Shown piece by piece: positions 46,761 through 60,770 of a DNA stretch of 64,000 nt. The first letter of the stretch is position 1, and every line of letters begins with the position of its first letter. Source of the stretch: Augochlora pura (Eukaryota > Arthropoda > Insecta > Hymenoptera > Halictidae); assembly GCF_028453695.1 (NCBI RefSeq), contig NC_135776.1, positions 20,056,069 to 20,120,068 on the forward strand, given 5' to 3'. The translations under genes were made by a program, and so were the position numbers. Below the pieces are notes generated by a model. It had not been told where the DNA came from and did not search any database. It saw only the letters and a list, made by a program, of their open reading frames with translations.

Positions 46761-49700
46761 GAAAATCCTCTGCTCATCTCTATCTGTTTATATATCCATC
46801 TCTTCGACGCACGCGCGCGGCCTTCGCATAAATTCCGAATTGGAACGTAAATGGGGTACGATCGAAAAAAGCTTTGTGCTCGCTCGAACGTGTGAATATC
46901 CACCACGCAGAAGAACGCGTTTTAAAAAGGCGCCGCTCGCGCGCGCGCGCCCGCCATTGCTGATAAAGGGGCCAGAAATAGCATATTCTTTCGATAATAT
47001 TTTCACAGTAACACACACCGGCTCTGCTCTCTCTCTCTCTTTCGACCCTTGTCCGTCTACGAGAATATAATTACTAGGGATAGAATTCGCGGGCCAGCGG
47101 ACCCCCTCCCCGGCCCGAAAGTACATTCTCAGCCGAGACACGTCGATCTCGCGTTCTTATGGGGCCACGCTTCGGGAACTTTACGGACCTCCGAAGTTTG
47201 ATCGACTTTGATCGGTTGCCACGAAAATTCGCCGTCCCGCCGCGTCGAACACGCGGCCGCTTCCGGAATTTCTTCCGAACCGGGGAGTCGAATATGGCCG
47301 CCTCGAACAACAATTAAATCGCAGTTACGTGGAAGAACGCGATATTTTCACTGCCGAGATATCGTCCCTTAAACTTCTGATCCCTGACACTGACACTTTG
47401 AGTAGGGTTTCGAATTGCAGAATTTTTTGGATTTTATAAAGAGCTTACAATATTTGTTTTCGAGAGGTTTTCAAATTTTCTGATAACGCAGTCTTTTCCC
47501 TTATCGCCGCAGAATCGACGTTAAAGATCGCAAGGATCGCGCCGGCTCGTGTAAGCTTCGACACAATTATCCGCCGCACGCGCGCGTTCCATAAATACGT
47601 TATTGCATTGTGCGAATTAATGAATTGTCCAATGGCTTTTAGCGAGAACTAATTTCATTCGGGCGATGCTTAAACGTATTTAATTGGTTCGCAAATTTAT
47701 TACCTCGCGAAATACAGAATTATTATTTTATGTTCGACGTTGCGTCGTCTGCTTACGTATTTGCGCGATACCGCGCCAATATTCTTTCGTTAATCGACGA
47801 ATCTGCGGTCGTGGAACGATCAGGGCAATACTGAAAAATTGATTAATTTGATGGCTGAAGGGCGTATGTTAGGGGGCTCTTTTTTGGATCCTTATCTCGT
47901 GGGCTCGTTTGTTTCGGTGTCACGACGCGATTCCCAGCAGCGTCGTACTTTATCCAGTCGTATATTTTTCCCAGCGTATATATATTTCCCAGCGATACAG
48001 TATTAATTCGTTCCGGCTCGAAAGCTAATCCAGACACGGGACTACTAACCCTTGTCCATTTTCTCCGTTCCGCTCCCCAAAATACGTCGAATTCTGCCAT
48101 GCCGTACGTGACCGGCGTCCCGAATCGTATGTCCCGCTCGCTTTTCCCCCCTCTTAGAACGGCAGTAAAACTGCCTCTCTCTCCCTCTCTCTCCGTCGAT
48201 CCACCTTTATTTCTAAACGATTTAACACGGTCCCCCGGATTTCGTGAAAAAAATTAATTCGATCCCTCCCAATGCATTTTATTTCGTATTTGATCAGCCA
48301 TTCCCGATCGACGAGCCGATCTCTACCAATTTTACGACTGCGGGCCGGACCCTCGCGGCTCGGCGCACGGATCGTTTCCTTCTCTTTAAGATTAAACGTG
48401 AAATTCGTGGGCGCACGAATCGATGAATCTCCGACGGCAATTTATGTCGGCTGATTTAATTGAAAATTCAGTTAGCGATTGGCCCTAGAAGACAAATCTT
48501 TCGATTGAAGTCATTCTAAAGGGATCGTAGACGGATCAAGGAGTTTATACCGGTGCGATTACGATACTGGCATTGTTCCAGCAAAGCTATACCGTAATCG
48601 ATATAATACTGAAATATCAATAGCTTTATAATACTGAAACCGATACGAGCGAAAGCCGAAATATTATAGATACTTGTGTCATTTCGGTATTCCATTCGAA
48701 CAGGAGTTATTAAAAATTAAAATGAGCAGTTTTTATATATTTTGCTAACACAATTTTTTATTAGTTTTAAAAGTCAATTTTTGTTACAATAGATTCGAAC
48801 AAACTGAATTTTAGTAGAATATTTAAAGTAAAACATTTTCAGGAGCTCGAAAATTCTCTCGCCACGTGGTTGTAACTTCTTACCGCTTGAATAGCTGAGA
48901 GCACGTAAGCTCCGCCCACTAAAGCAGTCTTCGCGAAAAGAACAGATCGTGTTCTCCTTCTCCAATCATCTTCTTCCATCATCACTCGGTGTCTCGTCTG
49001 GCAACATCGTCCCCGACAGGAACGCACGTAACATCGAACGCCCTGCTCGAAACTAACAATCGAAAGTCCATTTTTTCCCTGATTTTTTCCGGAACAGAGG
49101 ATCCTCTTGATTCGGAGGTAAGACGTTCCTCGGCGAATCGGCCTGGAAAGGTGCTCTCCTCCCCGCCTAGGTACCTGAGAGTTGAGGGATGGTTCTCTAA
49201 TAAATTCCATTAGGCATGGGCTCTTGCTCGCGAAGGGTCCCGATATTATGTTACGCGTTTTCACATGCTCTGTGAAAGGCCCAGAGCATCTATTACGCGG
49301 CCCGGTGCGACAACAACCGTGGAGCTCTCGTTCATGGGTCCACGGGTCTATATCCTTCTCCTATTCGGGGCCAGCGGGCTCCCTTTCTTGGGTCCCTGGA
49401 ACCCGAACGATTCAACCCAGGCGAGGATAATTCGATTCAGGTCTCCTCGGTTGTTAGACGGTCTCGCGTCCTCTGTGCCAGCACGAGGATCATCTTGGAC
49501 ACTGGATTACCGGATAGCGGTAGCTGTGACCCGTAGCCTCGTCCTTTGTCGAGGTTACGAGACTCTCTCTCTCTATCTCTCTCAAACGCAGCACCCACCG
49601 CGCCTTCCGCTTAGCCTGCCCTACCTCCCTTCCTGTCGTCCCCGGCTGCTCTTTTGCTCCCTTTGACGCGACCCTACGCACCGATCAAGAAGAAAGGATC

Positions 49701-49923
49701 CTCGAAGTAACGACCGGCACAATGACTACTCCCGCCGATCTATTAGGAAGAATAACGACGTGCCGCATGCGACTTACGCTCCGCTGGCTCCCTGAGACTC
49801 CGCGAACACCCCGCAACCATCGCTACACCTCTTTGCGAGACGTGACTCGCTACAAAGATACAAAGGCTCTCTCGTTGCTCTCTCCGTTGCTTCTCGATCT
49901 CGATCGTAAACCCGGGTGCCCGA

Positions 49924-49924
<1 letters not shown>

Positions 49925-49998
<74 letters not shown>
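49925..49998 (+). repeat. (CT)n microsatellite, longest in the window
   Basis: About 74 bp of perfect CT within teneurin intron 1. The frames through it (Ser-Leu on plus, Arg-Glu on minus) are artefacts. Confidence 0.98.
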
Positions 49999-50002
<4 letters not shown>

Positions 50003-51277
50003 TTCTCGCGGTTCCTCGCCTCTCTTTATCCACAAGCAGCCTTTCCTCGATCCAATGATTAATGCGATCGCTTCGCGCGCTCGATCGCTTTTCTTATAAT
50101 GGAACTGTCGACGCCCGCGAAACTGGGGCGCACTTAACCTCGAATACCACACGCGCGCGCGCGCGCCCGCGCTCGCCACAGTGCTTTTCGATGTATCAAT
50201 CTCTCCTGTTTACTCGGGCAAATTTTCGTTACGCTTCCCGCGGCTGATTTACTCGCCGCGAAACTAGCTTGCACGCGCGCCGGAATTTTATTTGCAGCTG
50301 ATCGATTTCTCGGTTTCCAGAGTCCCGGATTATTTCGTTGTAGGTGTTAGTTTGTATTGAGGGACATGTTTAAGGTTGAAATTAGCGAAGCGAATTGATT
50401 GGCCATCATGATTAAACCATAAAAGCAAGAATATTCGATTTATTTAAATTTTTACTTCCTAGTAAATTCATTTACTTTTACTAATTTTATTTATTGATAT
50501 ACTTTAGAATATACATGCTCTTTAAATTATAATAGATATTTGTAGTTCGGTTGACAAAGCAAGAGAAAGCCAAATACTTTCAGCTTATTAAAGAAACATG
50601 TTGCAATGTACTTTGACGTCGCGGTTGGTACATTAAAAATTATAATATTTCGAGATCGGCTAATTTAAAGTTCTCGAGACAGAAAGGACGAATTATTCGG
50701 TTTAATTGCAATGCCATAGGTCAACGCGCATGTTTGTTCGTTTTTAAGCTGAAAAATACCTCGGAGCGCAAAAGTGTTAATTAGTTCCTCGAGGAGATTG
50801 TAAAGAATTAAAGGTGTTGGCGATTCTCTTTCATCCGTAGCTTCTTTCGAATAAAAATTCTGTTACACTTCCAACGCGGGAACAGCGGCACGCGGAACGG
50901 GGCAAACAGTTTTCCTGTAACTTTTCCTCGTTTTCTAAGTCGTTCGAAATTAATTAATTTATGCACTCGCGCGCGCACCCCCGGCCGCTGTTCCCGCGGA
51001 ACAGTTTTTTACACGGCTTTTCGTTACACCTTTGTGGTAGAAACAAACTGTGTACACGCGAGAACAGAAAGGAACGTCTTTGTTGTTGAAATATTAATTT
51101 CTGTGAACCATGGAAGAGGGAAACATTAGCAAAGACCACTTTACACGTTTCTGGTTGCAACTGAAACGACTTCTAAATTTTTAGCAGCGGAAAGAGTGGC
51201 ATCGGAGAGACGTAAATCGCGAGAGCTGTATTCGCGTCACCGGTTGGAGAGTAAATTGGCAACCGGTTTCGTGTTAA

Positions 51278-51417
51278 CCCCTCGCCCCCGAAGACGTCTT
51301 AACTATAAATCTAAAATGATTTTTCTGACTTCCATTTTGTATGAGAAAGTATATTTTATGCGTATAGAGTCTTGTACGGTGATGTAACAATTTTAGTGGT
51401 GCCTCGGAGCTAAAGGA
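51278..51417 (+). mobile_element. Short TTAA-flanked MITE, copy J
   Basis: 140 bp between TTAA 51274-51277 and 51418-51421. The left end is CCCCTCGCCCCCG; the right end, inward, is TCCTTTAGCTCCGAGGC. The match is partial, so this is a degraded copy. CCTCGGAGC near the right end also appears before other element ends (for example 50770). Confidence 0.5.
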
Positions 51418-53439
51418 TTAACACTTCCAAGTCTGTCAAAATAAACGATACCACACTTTTTTTCTTTTTTAAATTCTTTAGATTATAAAGATTTTTAAAT
51501 GCGAAATTATTAAATGCACATCACGATTGAAGCATCTACACTATACATCATACTATATGATATATATAAAGCTATGACCAAACGATGTTTCTTTTATGTG
51601 CAATTATGGAATGAAAAAGAGAAATCACTTTGCACGATTTTCACGATATTTTCTATTTATATTATCCTTATGATTTTAAACAAAACTTGAAACCCAATGG
51701 CATCGCTTTATTCTCCATTTATTTCGCAATATGCTGCTCTTAAAATTTTCTAAATATCGCTGCTATTTTGTTTTGTACGAGGATTTTCGCAAATCTCTGC
51801 AAATTCGTCGATTCTGCCTGATACTCTTCGCTTAGGTACGCTCCTTTCCAGTGCTGAAAGGGTTAATACGACGTAAAGCATCCGCGGGCGATTTCGCTCC
51901 CCATAAACGGGCGAGGGTCGAAGTGGCGGGCCGCTTGGATTATAAAAAAAGCCGCCGGCAATAAAACAAATTCGGAGCAATCCGATCGCGAGAGGCCGCC
52001 GCGCCGCGTTACGATGTCACGGCAATTTACATGTCCGGGGCCTCGGCGATAGTAACGCACGCCGGTAGTAATGCCAAATGGCGGTTTCCCCGCGGGAAAA
52101 TGTCGAAACCGAGAAACTTTGATCGTAAAAGGGTCTCGAGTGCTCTCCGCGCGGAGCGACGACGACGGCGGCGGGGGGTGGCGGGGGGGATGGCTGCCAG
52201 GGGGACTCGCGGAAACGTAGACTCGAATCGAACTTTGCCGCGGATTAGTCGGAAATTCGTGAGCCTTCCCGAAGCAAATGCTCTCCTTTCTTTCTTTCCC
52301 GGGTTCGGATCCAGGCGCCCCCCCTCGCTTCCTGTCGCCTCACCACACCCAGAGGAGGATGTTCTCTTTGCAGACGCGAGAAGAAAGGATCCCGGTGTTC
52401 ATTGGCTATATTAGTCGTAAAAAAGAGCGCGGCTCGAATTTCTCGGCCGGTCACCCTATCCGCAGCGCTCTGTCGGGCTTTCTCGATAGAAAGAACGAAC
52501 GAGGAGAGGTCGAGGTGCGCTCAGGATCTGAGCAAGGGCTGGGATTATAATCGACTTAGGGACGCCGCCAACCGTTCCGCTGCCTCGACTCCGAAAAAAA
52601 TCGAGCCACCGGCTACGAGGCCCCGAAAATTCGTCGAGGGTTTCTGGGGTCTCTCCGTGGAGCGCACTCGTGACGCGACTCTTGAACGAGCCGCGCGCGG
52701 ATCCTCGAGCGTGCTCGCGAGATTCGAATTAGGGAGTGCGGTTAGGCGGCGGCGGCGGGCGAGCTTCTTTCGCCGGAGGCTGCCACTCCGCGCTCCCGGT
52801 AATTCCTTAATTTCCTAAACAAAAACTCACGACACGCGGCTTCGTCCGAAGATCCCACCGTTCCCATGGGATCCGTGCCGGAAAGCCGAGTTTTGACGAT
52901 TAAATTAATCCGAGAATCGTTTGAAAGAAGACCGGCGCGAAAAATTGAGAAGTTTCACGGCGGGGACGATTCGCGGACAAATCCGGGATTAAATCCACCG
53001 GGGGTTGGATCGGCCACCGCGATCCCATCCACCGAATGGTCGCGAGAAATTAACAATGACGGTCCCTTCGAGGAAGCTAATGCGACCACCGTGTCGAAAG
53101 CGAGCGCTCTTACAGAGTCAGTCGAATGAGAGGACTCAGCCTTCGGAATGAGTCCGAAGGAAAATCGGTGCGCGTTACTTCGCGTAAGGGTTTTTTTGAC
53201 GGAGCTGTAGCCAGCGAGAAAAAATACCCATTTCCATTTCGCAGCGACACAGAAGAGAGCACCGGTCGCGATTCTGGGTCACTCTACCTCGCGGGGGTAA
53301 TCCCCGCACAGGCGAAAGCCTGGTCGCGTGAAACGTGCCTAATCGTGAGATCGGCTCTCCAACCCTTTTGCCCTGGTGAAAATCGCCTGGCCACCTGCCC
53401 AGGATTACGCGTACCCATTGTTCGCCCGGTGAATCTCAA

Positions 53440-53441
<2 letters not shown>

Positions 53442-53471
<30 letters not shown>
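53442..53471 (+). repeat. (GA)n microsatellite
   Basis: About 30 bp of GA about 1 kb upstream of exon 2. Confidence 0.95.
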
Positions 53472-53473
<2 letters not shown>

Positions 53474-54500
53474 CGGGTTAGGTAATCTGGACCGCAACGA
53501 CGCGTCGCCGACCAAGCCCTCTAAAACTCCGCACGGGGAAATGCTTTTTGACGATCTTGGTTAAGCCTCTTCCGATCGTTGTACGGGAATTTCTGGAGAT
53601 TTTCGGCGAATTCCATTCTATCGGTACAATGAAGCCTTGGGTATCCGTGAAACCTAGGTTATGAAACGAAACAAAGCAAAATGCATGTTCGGATAGTGCA
53701 AGAAGTTACCTGGTTGAGTCGGACGAAATTATTGACTTCCAAGGTGCCATAGTTAAATAGTTTGTAACGCTTTATAGATATGCCATTAAACGAGGCTTTT
53801 ATTTTAAACAAGACCTAATTCCGTTTTTTTTATCTGCAGTAAAACTAGTTACTTAATAATTGTTATTATTTTAATAGGAATTGTAAGTTTAAGATAATTT
53901 TTTATGCACCGTGAAAGATAAATAATCCGTACGAAAACTATATATTGGCAAGGAACGTTATTTCTGTCGAACATCGATGCCGATAAAAGAGTCTGCTCTT
54001 GAAAGGTTTCGCTGCATCCGATAGCTACTCTTTATTCATTGTTGGCGCAAGATAAAAGTAAATGACTCCTGGCTCGACTTGCGAGTTGCAGGAGCATCGA
54101 AGATACGAGTTTTAAGACGAGTATTAAATATTTGCATTTCGAAGCATTATAAGACATTTCCACCGATATATATATGTGTACACATATTGTACATATATTT
54201 TATTCTAATATGCCAAAAATTGAATCGAAGTAAAAGCTATTATATTGCTGTGAAATCTTGTAAGAAAAAATAAAATATTTTAATACATAATGTAATCTAT
54301 ATAACAAAGTATAATCACATAAAATATGTGATACATTTCCTTATATTTACGATACGAAAGCCTCGTAGTATTAGTATTCAATTCAGCGCGAGATATTAAT
54401 AATTGAATAACGTATCGGCAATATCGGACTGCGAGTGGTTAAGAATAGAAAGACAGGAAAGCGTATATAAATGACGGGTGTGTTCCTGATTGTGTTACAG

Positions 54501-54683
54501 GGTGTTTGTTGGATAATTCGGCGCCGCGGGGGCCGCCCGATGTGCCTCCCCGTAACCCTACAATGAGTCGAGTCAACGGAAGATTGCCAGGAAGTCACGC
54601 AGCCAGCGACCACGAGCGTGATCCCGACCTCCAGCCGTCCTGCCTCGTACGCACCTCATCCGGTGGCTTCTACAGTATACCAA
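54501..54683 (+). CDS. Ten-m/Ten-a: Teneurin coding exon 2 (proline-rich hallmark segment)
   Basis: Residues 47-107 plus one base. The acceptor is GTGTTACAG|GG and the donor is CCAA|GTAAGT, both strong. The product contains PPDVPPRNPTMSR (proline-rich part at residues 58-66, bases 54533-54559), then NGRLPG, an acidic-basic stretch, and PSCLVRTSSGGFYSIP. The PPxxPPR core is a class of motif bound by SH3 domains; teneurin cytoplasmic tails are known to bind SH3 adaptors such as CAP/ponsin. The exon is 183 bases with phase 1 at both ends, so it can be skipped or included without changing the frame. The frame stays open past the donor to 54874, but the hallmark sequence stops at the donor. This is the strongest single piece of evidence for the family. 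Confidence 0.92.
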
Positions 54684-56111
54684 GTAAGTCTTCAAGGGTG
54701 GCTCGACACGACGTATGCGGGGTGTTTCCACTGATTATTATTCATTGGGCCCTGTCGCCGCCCCTCGATCCTCCGGAAGAGAAAGGACGACACTTGAACG
54801 TCTTCGATGACGGCTCGTCACTAGTTTCTGATCGAACTTCTGCCATTCGTTGGGCACACAGAACGCTACATTAAATACAGCAACTAATTTCAAAGCTTAA
54901 ACCATAAACCATGGTGCGCGGATAAAAGATAGGACATTGACCACGTGCTATAGCAATGCTATTATAGAAAATCTAATTTCCTAACGGAAATTACAGAAAA
55001 TGAAATACTGCTAAATGCAAAGTATTAATAATAATATGTAATATACCATATATATTTAATTTTATTTTATATAGTTCTACCGTGAAGTTATTGATATAAT
55101 TATTATTTATATAATATTAAATATTATTGACATAATAAATTCCGCCTTTAATTATGCCTTCTTGCTAGCGTTATTGCAATCTATAAATATCATTTTTGAA
55201 AAATGTATCAAATACATAAATCTAAAATAACATCATCGAGATGATAACTTTTCGATAGACTTAATATAATATATAAAATACACATAAAATATATAACAGT
55301 ACGAAATAAAAAGCGATTAAAATTGTTCCAAATAAGAGAAAGACGCGATACGCGTCAGCTTTCGTGAAACTCGTAATATTTTTGATAGATAGCGTGTCGC
55401 CGGAACATCGCCTGATCAGCGTTAAGCAGAAATATAAATATCCCGGGGGCGAACTGTCGCGAAGAGTGAGAGCCGGCAGCCGACGTGTACGACGGGCTAA
55501 ATTGAAAGGAAAAACATTTCCTGGCGGGGGGGTGGGGAAAGTCAGAGTCCCCGCCTTCGTAGGGGGTGTGTCCGGAGCGGCGATAACGCGCGTTGTGCGG
55601 CCGACAGTGGTTTATCAAGGACAGCGCCTAAGAATGCTTAATGCGTGGGCGAGAGCGAGTGACGTCTCGACAAGGGTAGCCCCCGTAATCAGTGGCAGCC
55701 GATGCGATGCGACGCGGGGTGGGCGGGGGTCAGATAATTTTCTAAGAGTTTCTCCCCCCCACGCTATCTTATCGGCCGGGACTTTCGAGCGGAAAAACTT
55801 TCGCTCGCCGAATGTCTCTGCGTTTTTCGTGTTGGCTCGACCTCGTTGTTTGCGGACCGCTATCGCCGGGAAAACAAGCTGACCCGGACAACGTTCGCGC
55901 GAAGATACAATATTCAAAGAATTCTCGTATCCGGCGCTTTCACGAGACCGCGTTCGCGCGAATATCTGTTACGGAACGTTGCGATGGTCTTGCTAGGAAA
56001 ATATATCGATGCCACGATTTCTGCTCTAACTATAGACCAACTAAATCAAGCGACGATAGCAATATTTGGATAAATAATAACGTCATAAAATTCGCGTTGA
56101 TTCGATTAACA

Positions 56112-56330
56112 GATTCCATGCCACGTGTGCTACTAGCGGTACACACTTAAATAGCTATTCAAGACAGAATCAAAGAAATAATTTCCCCAAAAAGGATGCA
56201 CCCATAATTAATTTCGTTCATAGTTATACTGACAATAATTAATAAATAAAAATATTATATTGATTTTTAAAGCGTTGATTGACCAGAATGAAGAGTCGAC
56301 TAAATACAGCTTAGCACTGTAATTTAGCAA
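56112..56330 (+). repeat. Dispersed repeat, copy 2 (empty site)
   Basis: Paralogue of 31478-31800 without the 87-bp element. It contains AAAGCGTTGATTG and CCAGAATGAAGAGTCGAC in the same order, then CTAAATAC. It lies within teneurin intron 2. Confidence 0.8.
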
Positions 56331-56839
56331 TGTTAACTTGAAATTACAATCCAGTTCCGTAGAATTTGTCGAAACAATTGCTAACTAGAACTAATCTGTA
56401 AAATTGATAACGTTGAGCTGTCAATAATCCTTGGAATCGCACGGACGTTCCAACGTTGCGTTCCCGTACGAGAATTGGCCAGATTCGACTCGGGGAATCT
56501 CGCGTGGCCTGGCCAGAAAAGGAGGGCGCCGGCGAAAGAAACCCATCCCCGTTGATCCGAAAAGTTGAAAAGTAGAAAACTACCCCGTGGAGAACACTGG
56601 GGAATCTTTCAAACGGGACACTCGAATTTACCGGGAACGATAACCGGCGAAATTCTCGGCGGTCGTGCCAGACCGGGTCGAATGCACTCGAGAGAAGAAA
56701 AGCACGCTCTAGAACAGCGCTTTCCCGGGACACTTTAGCACCATGGGTGTATCGACGCCAGAGAAAACAACGTGGCCGACCTTTTCCAATGGCTCGAGTG
56801 GCTGCCCGTGTTCCACGCGATAGAGAAACGAGAGAAACT

Positions 56840-56840
<1 letters not shown>

Positions 56841-56873
<33 letters not shown>
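56841..56873 (+). repeat. (GA)n microsatellite
   Basis: About 33 bp of GA in intron 2. Confidence 0.97.
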
Positions 56874-56876
<3 letters not shown>

Positions 56877-59800
56877 CGCGGCCGATGGCACAAGCACCCT
56901 TAGACAACCGTGGACAAGTTCTTTTCTTGTTTGGCTTCGTGTGCAACTCGGAGGCTCGAGGAAATTTTCCACGGTCCTCGGGAAACCGTGCACCAGGCGC
57001 CGGAAAACTGCTCCTTACCAGCCCCGGCCATCTGTATACTTAGCGTTCTTTCACGCGAAAGAACCTCGCGCCACTTCAAAGGACCCACCACACCATCCTT
57101 TCGAAAGCCGTGGGACACAAGACCGCTCGAACCGTGATTTATGATCTCTCGACTCATTGACCCTCGGTTATGACACCGGCCCTGGCTCATAACCTCTCGC
57201 AGAATACCACGGCCACGCCTAAGGCCCGGAGAGACCATCGTGTACACCACCATCGCCATCCTCGTCGCTTCGGCGACAATCCCTGCACCGCTTTTTCCTC
57301 GCTGACTCGAACTTGTTCTACTATATCTGTCGCCTCTACATTCTCTGCATTCTTCCGCCTCGGCTCCATTCTTGCCCGACTTCCTACGAAGCAAGCTGTC
57401 CGCCCGATCTTTACTGCCTTGAGGTGATCATTTATCCGTTCGACTGCTCTGCTGAACCTGCAATCTCGTTGCCTAGGCACACCGCACCGGCGATACAATC
57501 TTCGAACGTTTCTCTGCACTTGCTTCCGACAATACAATTTTTATGAACGTTTAAGGCTCGTTCTAATTGCAAGTAACTTGTTCGATTAACTCGTTTGAAC
57601 GTGAAATATATTTAATCGTAGTTTTATGGTATTGTCGAACAACGTGATTACCATTTTGTATTCCCTGTTCGATATGGAGTAGCACAATTAATTATTATCG
57701 TGGGGTATTGTTACAGATCGAGCTTTACTCGTGTTGAACAGAGAATAAGATTTGAAGATAAGATTTTGATGATAGCAAGGATTTTTTCCAATATATAATG
57801 AAATTAGAGAATATTAAAGTGTTAAAAGGGTGAAAAGGTAGTTTAATAAGGTAACTAATTTGTGATTTGCGATTCGCCTTAAAGGTGATTTAAGCCTTGC
57901 TGTGTCACTATTGCCGACCGATGCTCAATATTCGACCGGCATTTTACAATGTGTTCTCGATGAACGCAGCAGTTCAAAGACAAAATTTCGCGACTAAATT
58001 TTCGGCGATTTATCGGAGCAAAGTGTTTAGGCCCCGCGTAGAGGGTGGGGCGAGGTCGCTTCTCAGGCTCGCGGAACCGTGAAAGCGGTAAATCACGGTC
58101 GGACTCGGTCATTAAAACCAATCTCGACACGCTAACCATAGGCATAATTCCACGGGTGATTCGAGTTCGAGCGCATTAGAGTCGTCTCGTGCGGAGCATC
58201 GTTCCTCCCCGCCGAAAAATAAAGGAAGGAAAACTTGGGCCCAGCAGCCCCCGGGGATGTATCCCGGTAATCACGGATATCTGCCTAAACGCCGTAATCA
58301 TCGGATTTTGGAGAGCCGAACGACCTCGGCCAACACCTGCAATTAGCGGCATGGGGGTCCGCTTTCACGGGTCCCGTGGACTCTTCCCACGCTCCGCTCC
58401 GGTTTCATACCCGGGTACATGTAACGGGTGAAGGGTGAACCAGCGGATTCTGTTGTACGGGAAGACAAAGGTCTCGGGCGTCGAGAGTAGCGCGATCCTT
58501 TTACCTGTTCTTCTTCCTATCAAAATCGACGGGGGTGGCGGACGAAGAACGATTTTCGTGCGGCCAGCGCTGCGGAACTGCCGCCCCGCCGATCTTCCTT
58601 CGATGATCCGTGAAAGATGAAAGTTCAGGATATTCCTTTGTGGCCGCGTTCTTTGACGAAAATTTCTCGAGGAACGTTGGACAGCCATCTCTCTCTCTCT
58701 CTCCAACCCCTTCGATCCGATATTATATAGAGTTGCGCACGGCGGTGCCGCCTAAAAGAAAGGGGATCGTGTCTCCTATGGTGCTCACTAAATTGAATAA
58801 AAAGGCTCGGCAAACATTCTCGAAAAATGCACTCTCTTCGAGTGCAGTCCCCTTCGTTTTTAATCTATAACCTGTGTGCCGTTTTTTATTCCACGACCGA
58901 ACGGTATTATTAAATTCAATTTTTATTCTAAAATGTAAAAACGGTCCGATAGTTCTCTTGGATCCATTCTGCTTGTGTCCTTCAAGCTGTCTTGTCGTTT
59001 CATCATTACAATATAAACGTGCACAATATCAATTGCAAGGCTTGCTTCTCTTTTACATCTGAAACATAGTCAACTTGTAGTTGGGTTTATATATTTTTAT
59101 ATCTAAAAAATATATAAAATATAAAATATATAAAGGTAACTTTTATAATTATTTTAAAATTAAATTTCAATAAAGATACCTCGTATCTCCGTGTTGATTC
59201 CAATAAATTGCCCATTACACTCGTCGTTCAATAATTATATACTTGACGTTCAGACTGAAAAATAGAATTTATAAACTATGTGAAATCGCTCGTCCAATTC
59301 CAAACTTGAGAGACAACGGCGCGCTCCGATTCATCAATTATGAATCAACGCGTCTTATTTCTGTCGGTCGGGGGTGGCAAGAACAAAATTGAATCGAGCA
59401 GGAATCTGTTGGGGAAAAAAAAGAGGGAACTTGGGATCGATTACCGGCGACGGCAGAAAAACCGCGCCATCGATTCCACGGCGGGTTGGCGGGCGAAGAA
59501 CCGAGGAAACGGACGAACCGAGGAAGAAGCGTGCTAGAGCTGTGGGGAGGGGAGATCTTACGGTGTTTCCTTAAGGTGTTCAGTTTTCATCGTGCACCTT
59601 GCGGGTTCGGTCGCTTGAAATTCAAACCCGAAACCACGATGAATCATGTACTTATCGATTCAACGCGGGGCCCCTCGTTCGCCGTCCCGCTTCTTCCTCT
59701 TCGCCCGTCCTCCGTTCCGGGGACTATGTTCAAAAGAAAAGGCGTCGCGCGTCTGGCATCGCAAAACGCGGAATATCTCCTGATCGGAAAAACTCGACTG

Positions 59801-60770
59801 TTGCTTCGTTTCATTTTCCTTCGATCCTTTGCTCCGTGTCCATTAACTATGTGTTCTCGCGGTCTGGCAATTAGAAATCGAATATACGTCGAAACGGGTG
59901 GCGCAATTAAGTCCTTCCTTTCGTTGTTTCGTTTCGATTTAATCTTCTTCGAACAACTACTTGTCTTTGAATTCGTAGGTCGTTTATTCTTTGACTAGTC
60001 GTACTATGCCTCGATAAGTCGTACTATATCTATTAAAACGCGGTGGATTGATTGATCCATTGGTTCTTGGTTGGCTTAGTTATGTTATTTCTTAATATAA
60101 CTGATTACGCAGGCCATTTACGAAAGGATTGAGTCAGGAGACACGTCCCCAACGTCCAAAGAATCTCTACTCCTTTCCAGGAGGTATACGTAACAAAAAT
60201 ATTTGGTTAACCCTCAACAGATGTGGTTGGTTGATTTAGGTTTCAACAATTTCTCAGCGATATTATAAATTCCTGTTTTCCAGCCATATTTCGTTGGAAA
60301 ACTGTGGTCGAATTATCAACACCTTTCGCCCCTCGACATCTCTCGTAATAAATGAATAAAGTGCTACGATCTGAATGGTTTAAATAAAATGTCGCTCTCA
60401 GGAACGAATAGGGGTCTTGCGACTCCCAAGCGTGGTCGTCGTTAAACGATTGAACTCATTCTACGTGCAATTGTATTTCAATGAAGCTTTGCATTATTAA
60501 AGGCCTAAAATATTTCGGATTCAATGCCGAACGAGTTCCATCCAGAGTGGTTGCCCTACAACAGCGTTGTAACCTCGGAACTGTGGACGTGTAGACGCGC
60601 GGATGAATTATTTGTTTGGAGCGGCGAAGGTATTACACGTGTGGGGCGCGCGGATAAAAGCCGGAGGGGGAGGTGTGGAAAAATAGGGCGGCGTTTCCCA
60701 CGAGAAATTTCGTCGATCTCGCGAACGCAAGGAAACTACCATTTCTACATGGATTCCTTCTCTTTTTCAG

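Larger units (their letters stand above)
33361..54500 (+). other. Teneurin intron 1 (21.1 kb)
   Basis: The intron runs from donor GTGGGT to acceptor TTACAG. No coding exon could be recognised inside it. It holds several TTAA-flanked MITEs (34008-34225, 38229-38475, 39474-39701, 51278-51417), a 37-bp tandem repeat (36400-36550), CT/GA microsatellites (41969-42028, 43046-43160, 49925-49998, 53442-53471), a GAC repeat (38823-38853) and a CTG-rich stretch (37072-37113). Between these are alternating AT-rich blocks (34020-34480, 39700-39820, 40320-40450, 43830-44160, 54240-54400) and CpG-rich blocks. Long first introns are typical of teneurins and often carry enhancers and alternative first exons, but I cannot point to a specific one. 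Confidence 0.6.
54684..60770 (+). other. Teneurin intron 2 (6.1 kb)
   Basis: The intron lies between donor GTAAGT and acceptor TTTCAG. It holds an AT-rich stretch (54880-55330), a dispersed repeat at about 56105-56330 that is paralogous to 31478-31800, a GA microsatellite (56841-56873), and another AT-rich stretch (59090-59170). Long frames here such as 56344-56946 and 56900-57394 on the minus strand lack any recognisable domain and look like chance frames in CG-rich DNA. Confidence 0.65.

Noticed and set aside
60208..60240. TTAACCCTCAAC as another MITE end
   Set aside because: Only five bases of the terminal motif match and no partner end is nearby.
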